A stretch of 64,000 nt of DNA from CAIWHR01 sp963734055 (GCA_963734055.1 CAVTFQ010000003.1:310001-374000), one strand, 5' to 3'. Counted from the stretch's first letter, positions 29,217 through 38,836 are shown. A program made the numbers and translations. Notes: generated by a model from the sequence alone, not told the origin.

Positions 29217-31576
29217 GCCCGGACGTTTCAGGGAAGGCGGGGCTCGCCGGCGGGGTCGGGACGCCGCTCCCGCACGACAGCGCGCACCTGCACGTCACCG
29301 GCGAAGCGGTCTACGCGGACGACATCCCCGAGGTGCGCGGCACGCTGCACGCCGCGATCGGGATGAGCGAGCGCGCCCACGCCCGGATCAAGTCGATCGA
29401 TCTCGCGAAAGTCCGCGCGGCGCCGGGCGTCGTCGCGGTGCTGACCGCGAAGGACGTGCCGGGCAAGAACGACTACGGTCCGGTGATCGCCGACGACCCG
29501 ATCTTCGCGACGACGCTCGTCCAGTACCACGGCCAGTCGGTCTTCGCGGTCGCGGCCGGCACCGTCGACGAGGCGCGCCGCGCCGCACGCCTCGCGGTGA
29601 TCGAGTACGAGGACCTGAAGCCGATCGTCACCGCGGATGCCGCCGTCCGCGCAGGATCCTTCGTGCTCCCGACGGAGCGGATGCAGCGCGGGGACCCGGC
29701 CGTCGCGATCGCCGCGGCGCCGCACCGGCTCGCAGGCCGTATCCAGATCGGCGGCCAGGAGCAGTTCTATCTCGAGGGCATGATCGCGTACGCGGTGCCG
29801 AAGGAGGACGGCACGATGCTCGTCTACAGCTCGACGCAGCATCCCGGCGAGGTCCAGCACCAGGTCGCGCACGCGCTCGACGTCGACGCGAACGATGTCG
29901 TCGTCGATTGCCGGAGGATGGGCGGGGGCTTCGGCGGGAAAGAGAGCCAGCCCGGGCTCTTCGCCTGCATCGCCGCGCTGTTCGCGCAGCGGCTCCGGCG
30001 TCCGGTGAAGCTCCGCGCCGACCGCGACGACGACATGATGATCACCGGCAAGCGCCACGATTTCGTCACCGACTACGAGGTTGGCTTCGATGCCGAGGGG
30101 CGCATCCTCGGCGTCGCGTTCACGCTCGCGGGCCGCTGCGGCTACTCGGCCGACCTGTCGGGCTCGATCAACGACCGGGCGATGTTCCACAGCGACAACT
30201 GCTACTACCTCTCCGATGTCGGGATCACCAGCTACCGCTGCAAGACGAACACGCAGTCGAACACCGCGTTCCGCGGCTTCGGCGGGCCGCAGGGGATGAT
30301 CGGGATCGAGCAGGTGATCGACGAGATCGCGCGCCACCTCGGCAAGGATCCGCTCGACGTCCGCAAGCTCAACTTCTACGGGACGACCGAGCGCAACGTC
30401 ACCCACTATCACCAGACGATCGTCGACAACGTGATCCACGAGATCGTCGACGAGCTGGAGAAGACGTCCGACTACCGGGGGCGGCGGGCGGCGATGCGCT
30501 CGTGGAACCGCGGGAGCCCCTATATCAAACGGGGCATCGCGTTCACCCCCGTCAAGTTCGGCATCTCGTTCACCGCGACGCACCTGAACCAGGCGGGCGC
30601 GCTGATCCACGTCTACACCGACGGCACGGTGCTCCTGAACCACGGCGGCACCGAGATGGGGCAGGGCCTGTTCACGAAGGTCGCGCAGGTCGTCGCGACC
30701 GAGCTTTCGATCGACGTCGACCGGATCCGCGTCACCGCGTCGGACACGAGCAAGGTGCCCAACGCGTCGGCGACCGCGGCCTCGTCGGGCGCCGACATCA
30801 ACGGCAAGGCGGCGCAGGCGGCGGCGAAGACGCTGCGCGAGCGGTTGGCCGCGTTTGCCGCCGAGCACTTCAAGGTGAACGTGACGGACGTCGCCTTCGC
30901 CGACAACGCGGTCACGGTCGGCGGACGGACGATGCCGTTCGCGGAGCTCGTGCGCCTCGCGTATTTCGCCCGCGTGTCGCTGTCCGCGACGGGCTTTTAC
31001 CGGACGCCCAAGATAGGCTACGACCGCAAGACCTGGAGCGGCAACCCGTTCTACTACTTCTGCTACGGCGCGGCGGTGTCGGAGGTGATCGTCGACACGC
31101 TGACCGGCGAGAACCGGCTGCTGCGCGTCGACATCCTGCACGACGTCGGCCACTCGCTCAATCCGGCGATCGACATGGGACAGATCGAGGGCGGCTTCAT
31201 CCAGGGCATGGGCTGGCTCACGATGGAGCACCTGTGGTGGAACGAGCGCGGCAGGCTGATGACGCACGCGCCGTCCACCTACAAGATCCCCGTCGCGAAC
31301 GACGTGCCGCCCGTGTTCAACGTCAGGATCTTCGAGTCCGGAATCAATGCCGAGGACTCGATCCACCGCTCGAAGGCGGTCGGCGAGCCGCCGCTCATGC
31401 TGGCGATCTCCGTGCACCAGGCGATCAAGGATGCCGTCGCGGCGACGGTCGATGACCGGGCGAGCCCGCGTCTCGACACGCCGGCCACGCCCGAGGAGAT
31501 CCTGCGCTCGATCGAGGAATTGAAGGCGCGCGTCGGCGATGCCGCAAGGGCAGCGGTCGAAGGAGCCGTCGCGTGA
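29213..31576 (+). CDS. xdhB: Xanthine dehydrogenase, molybdopterin subunit
   Basis: 787 residues. It oxidises hypoxanthine and xanthine to urate at a molybdenum centre. Motifs are GQEQFYLEG, GGGFGGKESQP, the Arg of NTAFRGFGGPQGM, NHGGTEMGQGLFTK and the catalytic Glu725 in KAVGEPPLML, near Glu730 of the Rhodobacter enzyme (number from memory). It overlaps xdhA and xdhC by 4 bases each, so the three are tightly coupled. Confidence 0.96.
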   Translation: MSPDVSGKAGLAGGVGTPLPHDSAHLHVTGEAVYADDIPEVRGTLHAAIGMSERAHARIKSIDLAKVRAAPGVVAVLTAKDVPGKNDYGPVIADDPIFATTLVQYHGQSVFAVAAGTVDEARRAARLAVIEYEDLKPIVTADAAVRAGSFVLPTERMQRGDPAVAIAAAPHRLAGRIQIGGQEQFYLEGMIAYAVPKEDGTMLVYSSTQHPGEVQHQVAHALDVDANDVVVDCRRMGGGFGGKESQPGLFACIAALFAQRLRRPVKLRADRDDDMMITGKRHDFVTDYEVGFDAEGRILGVAFTLAGRCGYSADLSGSINDRAMFHSDNCYYLSDVGITSYRCKTNTQSNTAFRGFGGPQGMIGIEQVIDEIARHLGKDPLDVRKLNFYGTTERNVTHYHQTIVDNVIHEIVDELEKTSDYRGRRAAMRSWNRGSPYIKRGIAFTPVKFGISFTATHLNQAGALIHVYTDGTVLLNHGGTEMGQGLFTKVAQVVATELSIDVDRIRVTASDTSKVPNASATAASSGADINGKAAQAAAKTLRERLAAFAAEHFKVNVTDVAFADNAVTVGGRTMPFAELVRLAYFARVSLSATGFYRTPKIGYDRKTWSGNPFYYFCYGAAVSEVIVDTLTGENRLLRVDILHDVGHSLNPAIDMGQIEGGFIQGMGWLTMEHLWWNERGRLMTHAPSTYKIPVANDVPPVFNVRIFESGINAEDSIHRSKAVGEPPLMLAISVHQAIKDAVAATVDDRASPRLDTPATPEEILRSIEELKARVGDAARAAVEGAVA

Positions 31577-32643
31577 CCGCCTGGATCGACGCGTTGCAGC
31601 GCTGTCGCACGAGCGGCGAGCGCGCCGTGCTCGTGAGCGTCGTCTCCGCGCGCGGCTCGGTTCCGCGAGGTCCCGGCACGCGGATGGTCGTCACCGCCGG
31701 ATCGATCGAGGGGACGATCGGCGGCGGTCACCTCGAGCATTCGGCGATCGGCATCGCGCGCGACATGCTCGCCGCGAACGGGACGCCGGCCTTCGAGCAG
31801 CGGCGGTTCCCGCTCGGCGCGAGTCTCGGCCAGTGCTGCGGAGGCCTGGTCAATCTCCTGTTCGAGCCCGTGGGCCCGGACGCCGGCTGGGTCGACGCGC
31901 TGGCGACGCTGCGTCGGCGCGGCGTGGCCGCCGTCGTCGCGACGCTGACGGAGCGGGCAACCGCGGGCCGGATGATCGTGACGGTCGACCGCATCGAGGG
32001 ATCGCTGGGTCATGCCGAGCTCGACGGCCAGGTCTCCGGCATCGCACGCGCGTTGCTTGCGAGCGGCGAGGGTGCGCGGATCGCGCGCGTCGCCGTGGCC
32101 CCCGACGAGGTGCCGGTCTTCCTCGATCCGATCCGCGACCCGGGATTCGCCGTGGTGCTGTTCGGCGCCGGGCACGTGGGGCGCGCGCTGGTCGAGCTGC
32201 TCGGGCGGCTGCCCTGCCGCGTGACGTGGATCGACGAACGTACGGCGGAATTTCCGGCGGCCGTTCCGGGCAACGCGACGGTCGTCGTCACCGACGCGCC
32301 GGACACCGAGGTCGCTGCGGCGCCGGCCGGCGCGTATTTCCTCGTGATGACCCACAGCCACGCGCTCGACCAGGCGCTCGCCGAGGCGATCCTCGCGCGC
32401 GGCGACTTCGCGTACTTCGGGCTTATCGGTTCCGCGACCAAGCGGCGCCAGTTCGAGCGCCGGATGGCCGCGCGCGGCCTCCCCGCCGAGCGCTTCGCCG
32501 GGATGACGTGCCCGATCGGCATTCCGGGCATCAGGGGCAAGGAGCCGGCGATGATCGCGATCGCGGTGGCGGCGCAGCTGCTCGAAGTGCGCGAGCACCG
32601 GGCTGCTGCGCAGGGCGGCGCATCCCGCGAGGCGCGCGGATGA
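31573..32643 (+). CDS. xdhC: Xanthine dehydrogenase accessory protein
   Basis: 356 residues starting at GTG 31573, which overlaps the xdhB stop (GTGA). XdhC binds molybdenum cofactor, promotes its sulfuration and inserts it into XdhB. The N-terminal part has SARGSVPRGPGTRMVV, GTIGGGHLE and SLGQCCGGLVNLL; the C-terminal Rossmann part has VVLFGAGHVGRALVELL, MTHSHALD and FGLIGSATKR with CPIGIPGIRGKEPAMIA. All are family signatures. Confidence 0.95.
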   Translation: MTAWIDALQRCRTSGERAVLVSVVSARGSVPRGPGTRMVVTAGSIEGTIGGGHLEHSAIGIARDMLAANGTPAFEQRRFPLGASLGQCCGGLVNLLFEPVGPDAGWVDALATLRRRGVAAVVATLTERATAGRMIVTVDRIEGSLGHAELDGQVSGIARALLASGEGARIARVAVAPDEVPVFLDPIRDPGFAVVLFGAGHVGRALVELLGRLPCRVTWIDERTAEFPAAVPGNATVVVTDAPDTEVAAAPAGAYFLVMTHSHALDQALAEAILARGDFAYFGLIGSATKRRQFERRMAARGLPAERFAGMTCPIGIPGIRGKEPAMIAIAVAAQLLEVREHRAAAQGGASREARG

Positions 32644-34217
32644 CGCCCGGACACGCCGAGCCGCAGCCGGCGGCGGCGACGCCGCGCCTCGCCCTTACCG
32701 GCGTCACCAAGATCTATCCATCGGTCGTCGCGAACGAGAACGTCGATCTCGCCGTGATGCCCGGCGAGATCCACGCGGTGCTGGGCGAGAACGGCGCCGG
32801 CAAGAGCACGCTGATGAAGATGATCTACGGCGTCGTCAAGCCCGACCGCGGCGAGATGCGCTGGGAAGGTCAGCCGGTCGTCGTCGCCAATCCGGCCCAC
32901 GCGCGCGAGCTCGGCATCAACATGGTGTTCCAGCACTTCTCGCTGTTCGAGACGCTCTCCGTCGTCGAGAACGTGGCGCTCGCGCTTCCGGGCCGCGCCG
33001 ACCTGACGGCGCTCGCGCGCCGGATCACCACGGTGTCGGAAAAGTACGGACTGCCGGTCGATCCGCGCCGCATCGTGCACTCGCTGTCGGTGGGCGAGCG
33101 CCAGCGCGTCGAGATCACGCGCTGCCTGCTGCAGACGCCGAAGCTCCTGATCATGGACGAACCGACGTCGGTCCTGACCCCGCAGGCGGTGCGCAAGCTC
33201 TTCGAGACGTTGCGTCTCCTCGCCCTCGAAGGCTGCTCGATCCTCTACATCAGCCACAAGCTCGACGAGATCCAGGAGCTCTGCCACACGGCAACCGTGC
33301 TGCGCGGCGGCAGGGTGACCGGCCACTGCGTTCCGTCGCAGGAGTCGCCGAAGTCGATGGCGCGGATGATGATCGGCAAGGACCTTCCGGTGTGCGAGCA
33401 CGGCGCGGCGAAGGAGGGCGGCGAGGTGCGCCTGCGGATCGCGGGGCTGTCGCACGCCGCCGACGATCCCTTCGGCACCGATCTTCGCGACGTGCACCTC
33501 GAGGTGCGCTCCGGCGAGATCATCGGGATCGCCGGCGTTTCGGGCAACGGCCAGCGCGAGCTCCTCTACGCGCTTTCGGGCGAGGACCCGCTGGTCGAAC
33601 GGTTCCCGGTGCAGATCTGCGGCTTCGAGGCCGGTCGCGCGGCGCCGGGACGCCGGCGGCGCGCCGGGCTCTGCTTCGTGCCCGAGGAGCGGCTGGGGCG
33701 GGGCGCGGTGCCGACGATGTCGCTCGCGGAGAATGCGATCCTGACCGCAGCGCGCAACCGGAAGTTCGTGCGGCGCTCGCTCATCGACTTCACGCGCGCG
33801 TGGGCATTCGCCGCGGAGTGCATCGAGAAATACGACGTGAAGTGCGCCGGCCCGCAGGCGCAGGCGCGCTCGCTCTCGGGCGGCAACCTGCAGAAGTACA
33901 TCGTCGGCCGCGAGATCCTGCAGGACCCGAAGGTGCTGATCGTCGCGCAGCCGACGTGGGGCGTCGACGTCGGCGCCGCCGCGTTCATCCGGCAGTCGAT
34001 CATCGACCTCCGCAATCGCGGGTGCGCCGTCCTCGTCATCTCCGAGGAGCTCGACGAGCTGTTCGAGATATGCGACCGGATCGCGGTGATCGCGAAGGGG
34101 CGCCTCTCGCCGGCGAGGCCCGCCGCCGAGACGAGCGTCGAGGAGATCGGCGTCTGGATGAGCGGGATGTGGCCGGGTGCGGACGGGGACGGGAAGGCGC
34201 CGCATGTGGAAGCTTGA
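32640..34217 (+). CDS. ABC transporter ATPase, BMP/nucleoside-uptake type (two ABC domains)
   Basis: 525 residues with two fused nucleotide-binding domains, as in sugar/nucleoside CUT2-like importers. The first has a full Walker A (GENGAGKST), signature (SLSVGERQR) and Walker B (LLIMDEPTS). The second has IAGVSGNGQRE in place of a strict Walker A, the signature SLSGGNLQK, and VLIVAQPTWGVD in place of the usual Asp-Glu Walker B, so only the first site is likely to be fully active. It begins on the xdhC stop codon. Together with the next two permeases and the BMP lipid-free receptor it forms a complete importer, most likely for purine nucleosides or bases. Confidence 0.93.
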   Translation: MTPGHAEPQPAAATPRLALTGVTKIYPSVVANENVDLAVMPGEIHAVLGENGAGKSTLMKMIYGVVKPDRGEMRWEGQPVVVANPAHARELGINMVFQHFSLFETLSVVENVALALPGRADLTALARRITTVSEKYGLPVDPRRIVHSLSVGERQRVEITRCLLQTPKLLIMDEPTSVLTPQAVRKLFETLRLLALEGCSILYISHKLDEIQELCHTATVLRGGRVTGHCVPSQESPKSMARMMIGKDLPVCEHGAAKEGGEVRLRIAGLSHAADDPFGTDLRDVHLEVRSGEIIGIAGVSGNGQRELLYALSGEDPLVERFPVQICGFEAGRAAPGRRRRAGLCFVPEERLGRGAVPTMSLAENAILTAARNRKFVRRSLIDFTRAWAFAAECIEKYDVKCAGPQAQARSLSGGNLQKYIVGREILQDPKVLIVAQPTWGVDVGAAAFIRQSIIDLRNRGCAVLVISEELDELFEICDRIAVIAKGRLSPARPAAETSVEEIGVWMSGMWPGADGDGKAPHVEA

Positions 34218-35268
34218 GACCCGGCCCGAGACGTCGCAGGCGATGCGCTACGCGTCCCCCGCGATCGCGGTCGCGCTGACGCTCGTAGGCGGAATGCTCG
34301 TGTTCTCGGCGCTCGGCAAGAGCCCGGTCGAGGGCTTCCGGGTCTTCTTCCTGAATCCGGTGCGCGACGTGAACGCGGTCACCGAGCTCCTGCTCAAGGC
34401 GACGCCGCTGATGCTGATCGCGGTCGGGCTCGCGGTCGGCTTCCGGGCCAACGTCTGGAACATCGGTGCCGAAGGGCAGTTCCTGATGGGCGCCGTCGCG
34501 GCGACGGGCGTCGCGCTCGGCTTCCCGCAAGCCGACAGCGCGGTGGTGCTGCCGGCGATGGTCGTCGCGGGCGCGCTGGGCGGCGCCCTGTGGGCGGCGA
34601 TCCCCGCGCTCCTCAAGACGCGCTTCAACGCGAACGAGATCCTGACCTCGCTGATGCTCGTCTACATCGCGCAGCTCACGGTGTCGTGGCTCGTCTTCGG
34701 GCCGTGGAAGGATCCCGCGGGCTTCAACTTCCCGCAGACCGAGACCTTCGCCGACGCGGCACTCCTGCCGATCCTGATCGAGGGGACGCGGCTCAACCTC
34801 GCGTTCGTGATCGCGCTCGGCGTGCTCGCGGCGGGCTACGTCTTCATGCAGCGCAGCTACACCGGCTTCAAGATGCGCGTCGCCGGCGAGTCGGCCGCGG
34901 CGGCCCGCTATGCCGGCTTTTCTGCCGAGGGCATGATCTGGATCGGACTCTGCACGGGGGGCGCCGCCGCCGGCATCGCGGGCTTGGCGGAGGTCGCGGG
35001 ACCGGTCGGCCAGCTCACCGACAAGATCAGCAGCGGCTACGGCTTCGCCGCGATCATCGTCGCGTTCGTGGGCCGCCTGAACCCGATCGGGATCTTCTTC
35101 GCGAGCCTGCTGATGGCGCTGCTCTACATCGGCGGCGAGCAGGCGCAGCAGTACATGGACCTGCCCTCGTCGATCTCGAAGGTGTTCCAGGGCATGCTGC
35201 TCTTCTTCCTGCTCGGTTCCGACGTGTTCATCCAGTACCGGCTCCGGCGCACGGCCGAGCCTCGCTAG
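34204..35268 (+). CDS. ABC transporter permease, BMP/nucleoside type, first subunit
   Basis: 354 residues with about ten membrane helices and the family motifs FRANVWNIGAEGQFLMGA, KTRFNANEILTSLMLVYIA, and ARYAGFSAEGMIWIGLCTGG. ATG 34204 lies inside the end of the ATPase gene (14-base overlap). It pairs with the next gene to form the heterodimeric channel of the importer. Confidence 0.93.
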   Translation: MWKLETRPETSQAMRYASPAIAVALTLVGGMLVFSALGKSPVEGFRVFFLNPVRDVNAVTELLLKATPLMLIAVGLAVGFRANVWNIGAEGQFLMGAVAATGVALGFPQADSAVVLPAMVVAGALGGALWAAIPALLKTRFNANEILTSLMLVYIAQLTVSWLVFGPWKDPAGFNFPQTETFADAALLPILIEGTRLNLAFVIALGVLAAGYVFMQRSYTGFKMRVAGESAAAARYAGFSAEGMIWIGLCTGGAAAGIAGLAEVAGPVGQLTDKISSGYGFAAIIVAFVGRLNPIGIFFASLLMALLYIGGEQAQQYMDLPSSISKVFQGMLLFFLLGSDVFIQYRLRRTAEPR

Positions 35269-35273
35269 CGCCG

Positions 35274-36200
35274 ATGGAAAACGTGGTTACCTCGATGCTG
35301 TTCGCGACGATCGTCGCCGGCACGCCGCTCATCATCACGGCGCTGGGCGAGCTCGTCACCGAGAAGTCGGGCGTGCTGAACCTCGGGGCCGAGGGCATCA
35401 TGGCGGTCGGCGCGATCGCCGCGTTCGCCGTCGCGCACGATTCGGGCAGCACGTGGGCGGGCGTCGGCGCCGGCCTCCTCGCCGGCGCCGCGATGAGCCT
35501 CGTCTTCGCGCTGCTGACGCTGACGCTGATGGCCAACCAGGTGGCCTCGGGACTCGCGCTGTCGATCTTCGGCGTCGGGCTTTCCGCCTTCATCGGGAAG
35601 CGGTACGAATCGGCCACCATGATCGCCGTCCCGCCGATCCGGATTCCCGGGCTCGCCGACATCCCGGTCATCGGCCCCGCACTCTTCGACCAGCAGTCGC
35701 TCGTCTACCTGTCGTGGCTGCTGTTCGCCGCCGTCGCGTGGTTCCTCTACCGCTCGCGCCCGGGGCTCGTGTTGCGCGCGGTCGGCGAATCGCCGGTCTC
35801 CGCGCACTCGATCGGCTATCCGGTGATCCGGATCCGCTACCTCGCGACGATCTTCGGCGGCGCGATGGCGGGCGTCGGCGGCGCGTTCCTGTCCGTCTTC
35901 TACACGCCGCTATGGGTCGAGGGGATGGTGGCGGGGCGCGGCTGGATCGCGCTCGCGCTCGTCGTGTTCGCGACGTGGCGGCCGGCGCGGGTGCTGGTGG
36001 GTGCCTACCTCTTCGGCGGGGTGATGATCACGCAGCTGTTCCTGCAGGGCTCGGGCGCGCAGATCGACATTCCGTCGCAGTTCCTGTCGTCGCTGCCGTA
36101 CTGGGCGACGATCATCGTGCTCGTCATCATCTCGCGCAACGTGCAGACGATCCGGCTCAATTCGCCGGTGTCCCTCGGACAGCCCTATCGTCCCGACTGA
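35274..36200 (+). CDS. ABC transporter permease, BMP/nucleoside type, second subunit
   Basis: 308 residues with eight to ten membrane helices. Typical motifs are GELVTEKSGVLNLGAEGIMA, LMANQVASGLALSIFGVG, AVGESPVSAHSIGYPV and GRGWIALALVVFATWRP. It starts 5 bases after the first permease. A 242-base gap then separates it from the receptor gene. Confidence 0.93.
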   Translation: MENVVTSMLFATIVAGTPLIITALGELVTEKSGVLNLGAEGIMAVGAIAAFAVAHDSGSTWAGVGAGLLAGAAMSLVFALLTLTLMANQVASGLALSIFGVGLSAFIGKRYESATMIAVPPIRIPGLADIPVIGPALFDQQSLVYLSWLLFAAVAWFLYRSRPGLVLRAVGESPVSAHSIGYPVIRIRYLATIFGGAMAGVGGAFLSVFYTPLWVEGMVAGRGWIALALVVFATWRPARVLVGAYLFGGVMITQLFLQGSGAQIDIPSQFLSSLPYWATIIVLVIISRNVQTIRLNSPVSLGQPYRPD

Positions 36201-36322
36201 GCGAGGCGGGCGAGGCCGCAAGGCCGAGCCAGGGCCCGAAGGGCGCGTCGCCGAGCGATGGAGGTCGGCCGTTGGTCGGGCGCTGGGAGAGTCGACTGGG
36301 GCGGAAGAGGCCGACGAGGGTG

Positions 36323-36328
36323 GATAAT
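36323..36328 (+). promoter_or_regulatory. Candidate -10 for the BMP receptor gene
   Basis: GATAAT is a 5/6 match to the -10 consensus, 115 bases upstream of ATG 36443 in the otherwise featureless 36201-36442 gap. The -35 is weak. A separate promoter would let the receptor be made in excess over the permeases, as often seen for binding proteins. Confidence 0.3.
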
Positions 36329-36442
36329 CGCCGGCGAGGCAGAGTGAAGCACACGCGCGCGGTCGGAGGGGGCGCCGGCCGCGAGCTCTCGGGTTGCCCC
36401 GACGCGCTCCCCGGCGGGGGCCGGGTTCACGAGGAGAAAGCG

Positions 36443-37543
36443 ATGTTCGATCGCAGGGCATGGTGGCGGGTCGCCGGCGCGGGAGCGCTGTTGCTCGGGT
36501 TGGGGGCGGGGACGGGCGGCGCGCAGGCGCCGGCGCCGACGCCGGTGAAAGTCGGCTTCGTCTACGTGAGCCCGATCGGCGATGCCGGCTGGACCTTCCA
36601 GCACGACCAGGGCCGCAAGCAGATGGAAGCGGCGCTGGGAAGCAAGGTGCAGACGAAGTACGTCGAGAACGTCCCCGAGGGCGCCGACGCCGAGCGCGTG
36701 ATCCGCGAGCTCGCGCAGAGCGGAAACGCCATCATCTTCACCACGAGCTTCGGCTACATGAACCCGACCGAGAAGGTCGCGAAGCAGTTCCCGAAGGTCG
36801 ACTTCATGCACGCGACCGGCTACAAGACCGGGCCCAACATGGGCAACTACAACGCGCGGTTCTACGAGGGCCGCTACCTCACCGGCGTGATCGCGGGAAA
36901 GATGACCAAGTCGAACATCCTGGGCTACGTCGCGGCGTTCCCGATCCCCGAGGTGCTGCAGGGGATCAACGCGTTCGCGCTCGGCGCACGAAGCGTCGAC
37001 CCGAAGGCCGAAGTGCGCGTGATCTGGGTCAACTCGTGGTACGACCCCGGCAAGGAGCGCGAGGCCGCGCTGACGCTGATCTCGCAGGGTGCGGACGTCG
37101 TCACCCATCACACGGACTCGACCGCCGTCGTTCAGGCCGCCGAGGAGAAGGGCAAGTGGTCGTTCGGCTATCACTCCGATATGTCGAAATACGGTCCGAA
37201 GACGCAGCTCACCGCGACAACGCACCAGTGGGGCGCGTTCTACACGAAGCAGGTGCAGGAGGTGATCGCCGGCACGTGGAAGCCGACGTCGACGTGGGGC
37301 GGCTACAAGGAAGGGATGATCAAGCTCGCGCCGCTCAATCCTGCGATTCCGGCCGACGTCAAGGACCAGATCGCGAAGCTCGAAGGCCAGCTCAAGGCCG
37401 GCACGTTCCATCCGTTCACCGGGCCGGTGAAGGACCAGGACGGCAAGGTGCGCGTGGCCGCGGGCAAGACGATGTCCGACGACGAACTCGGCAAGATGGA
37501 CTACTACGTCGAGGGCGTCGCGTCGAAGCTGCCGAAGAAGTAG
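36443..37543 (+). CDS. BMP-family ABC transporter substrate-binding protein
   Basis: 366 residues. A signal peptide ends near GTGGAQA. The mature protein matches the BMP/Med basic-membrane-protein family: KVGFVYVSPIGDAGWTFQHD, IIFTTSFGYMNPTEKVAKQFP, YNARFYEGRYLTGVIAGKMT and ADVVTHHTDSTAVVQAAEE. BMP receptors bind nucleosides or purines; here the locus argues for a purine compound. There is no lipobox Cys, so a soluble periplasmic form is expected. ATG 36443 follows GAGGAGAAAG. Confidence 0.93.
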   Translation: MFDRRAWWRVAGAGALLLGLGAGTGGAQAPAPTPVKVGFVYVSPIGDAGWTFQHDQGRKQMEAALGSKVQTKYVENVPEGADAERVIRELAQSGNAIIFTTSFGYMNPTEKVAKQFPKVDFMHATGYKTGPNMGNYNARFYEGRYLTGVIAGKMTKSNILGYVAAFPIPEVLQGINAFALGARSVDPKAEVRVIWVNSWYDPGKEREAALTLISQGADVVTHHTDSTAVVQAAEEKGKWSFGYHSDMSKYGPKTQLTATTHQWGAFYTKQVQEVIAGTWKPTSTWGGYKEGMIKLAPLNPAIPADVKDQIAKLEGQLKAGTFHPFTGPVKDQDGKVRVAAGKTMSDDELGKMDYYVEGVASKLPKK

Positions 37544-37586
37544 TCGCTTCCCGCGCCGGCGCCGGGTCGCCCGCGTGCGCCCCGGG

Positions 37587-37645
37587 AAAGTAGGGTCAGA
37601 CCCTACTTTTCGCCGGCGCCTCGGAAGTAGGGTCTGACCCTACTT
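37587..37645. repeat. REP/BIME-like inverted pair next to the puuD start
   Basis: Two palindromes, AAAGTAGGGTCAGACCCTACTTT (split here as AAAGTAGGGT-CAG-ACCCTACTTT, 37587-37609) and AAGTAGGGT-CTG-ACCCTACTT (37625-37645), are exact reverse complements over their core. Each folds alone, and they can also pair with each other over 21 bases around a 15-base loop. The first ends in a T-run and might act as a terminator or attenuator. The second ends directly at the puuD ATG (37646) and leaves no Shine-Dalgarno sequence at normal spacing. Confidence 0.8.
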
Positions 37646-38836
37646 ATGGACGCCTACGTACTCGACTGGCTGAATCTGCTTGTCCGCTGGCTGCACCTGA
37701 TCGCCGGCATCGCGTGGATCGGTGCGTCGTTCTATTTCGTGATGCTCGACAACTCGCTTGCGCCGCCTGCGCGGCCGGCCGACCGCGAGCGCGGCGTGTT
37801 CGGCGAGCTGTGGGCGGTGCACGGCGGCGGCTTCTACCTGAGCCAGAAGTTCCTGACGGGTCCGAAGGGCGAGCCGCTGACGGAGCACCTGCACTGGTCG
37901 AAGTGGGAGGCCTACACCACCTGGCTCTCGGGCATGGGCCTCTTGGTGCTCATCTACTGGATCGGCGCCGGGACGTACCTGATCGACCGCTCGGTGCTCG
38001 ATATCGCGCCCGCCGCGGGGATCGCGATCAGCATCGCCGTGATCGTCGGCGGCTGGCTCGTCTACGACGGCCTCTGCCGGGTCCTCCGCGGGCGCGAAGG
38101 CGTCCTCGCGGCGCTCGTCTTCGCATTCGTCGTCGTCGTCTCCTGGGCGCTCTTCCACGTCTTCGGCGCGCGCGCGGCGTACGTGCACGCCGGTGTGATG
38201 ATCGGCACGATCATGGTGGCGAACGTCTTCTTCGTCATCATCCCGGGCCAGAAGAAGATGGTCGCCGACATCCGGGCGGGGCGGGCCCCGGATCCTGCGC
38301 CGGGGCTCGCGGGCAAGCAGCGCTCGGTGCACAACACGTACTTCACGCTGCCCGTGCTGTTCGTGATGATCAGCAATCACTACCCGATGACCTACGGCCA
38401 CCGCCATGGCTGGGCGGTGCTCGCGGCGCTCATGCTCGCCGGCGTGCTCATCCGTCAGTTCTTCGTGCTGCGCCACCGGGGCGCGGTGCGGCCGTGGCTG
38501 CCGATCGCGGCGTGCGCGATCATCGCCGGCGTCGCCGTTGCGATCGCGCCGCGCGGCGCGGCGCCGGGTGCGGCCCCCGTCGCGTTCGCCGACGTGCAGC
38601 GGGTGATCGGCCAGCGCTGCGTGCCGTGCCACGCCGCGCAACCCAAACAGGAGGGGTTCGCGCAGCCGCCGAAAGGCGTGCTCCTCGAGACGCCGGAGCA
38701 GATCGCGGGGCAGGCGGCGAAGATCGGCGAGACGGTCGGCAGCGGCTACATGCCGATCGGCAACCTGACGCAGATGACGGCCGACGAGCGCGCGCTCGTC
38801 GCCGCGTGGGTCGCGCAGGGCGCGAAGACGCGATGA
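37646..38836 (+). CDS. puuD: Membrane urate hydroxylase with C-terminal cytochrome c domain
   Basis: 396 residues. The N-terminal part (about 1-300) has eight or so membrane helices and the urate-hydroxylase signature RWLHLIAGIAWIGASFYFV with histidines also in HGGGFYLSQKF and NHYPMTYGH. The C-terminal part has a cytochrome c heme site CVPCH at residues 325-329 and a possible axial Met in GYMPIGN. It oxidises urate to 5-hydroxyisourate, passing electrons to the respiratory chain rather than making peroxide. Its ATG directly follows a palindromic repeat; the N-terminus matches the family, so the start is right. Confidence 0.95.
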   Translation: MDAYVLDWLNLLVRWLHLIAGIAWIGASFYFVMLDNSLAPPARPADRERGVFGELWAVHGGGFYLSQKFLTGPKGEPLTEHLHWSKWEAYTTWLSGMGLLVLIYWIGAGTYLIDRSVLDIAPAAGIAISIAVIVGGWLVYDGLCRVLRGREGVLAALVFAFVVVVSWALFHVFGARAAYVHAGVMIGTIMVANVFFVIIPGQKKMVADIRAGRAPDPAPGLAGKQRSVHNTYFTLPVLFVMISNHYPMTYGHRHGWAVLAALMLAGVLIRQFFVLRHRGAVRPWLPIAACAIIAGVAVAIAPRGAAPGAAPVAFADVQRVIGQRCVPCHAAQPKQEGFAQPPKGVLLETPEQIAGQAAKIGETVGSGYMPIGNLTQMTADERALVAAWVAQGAKTR

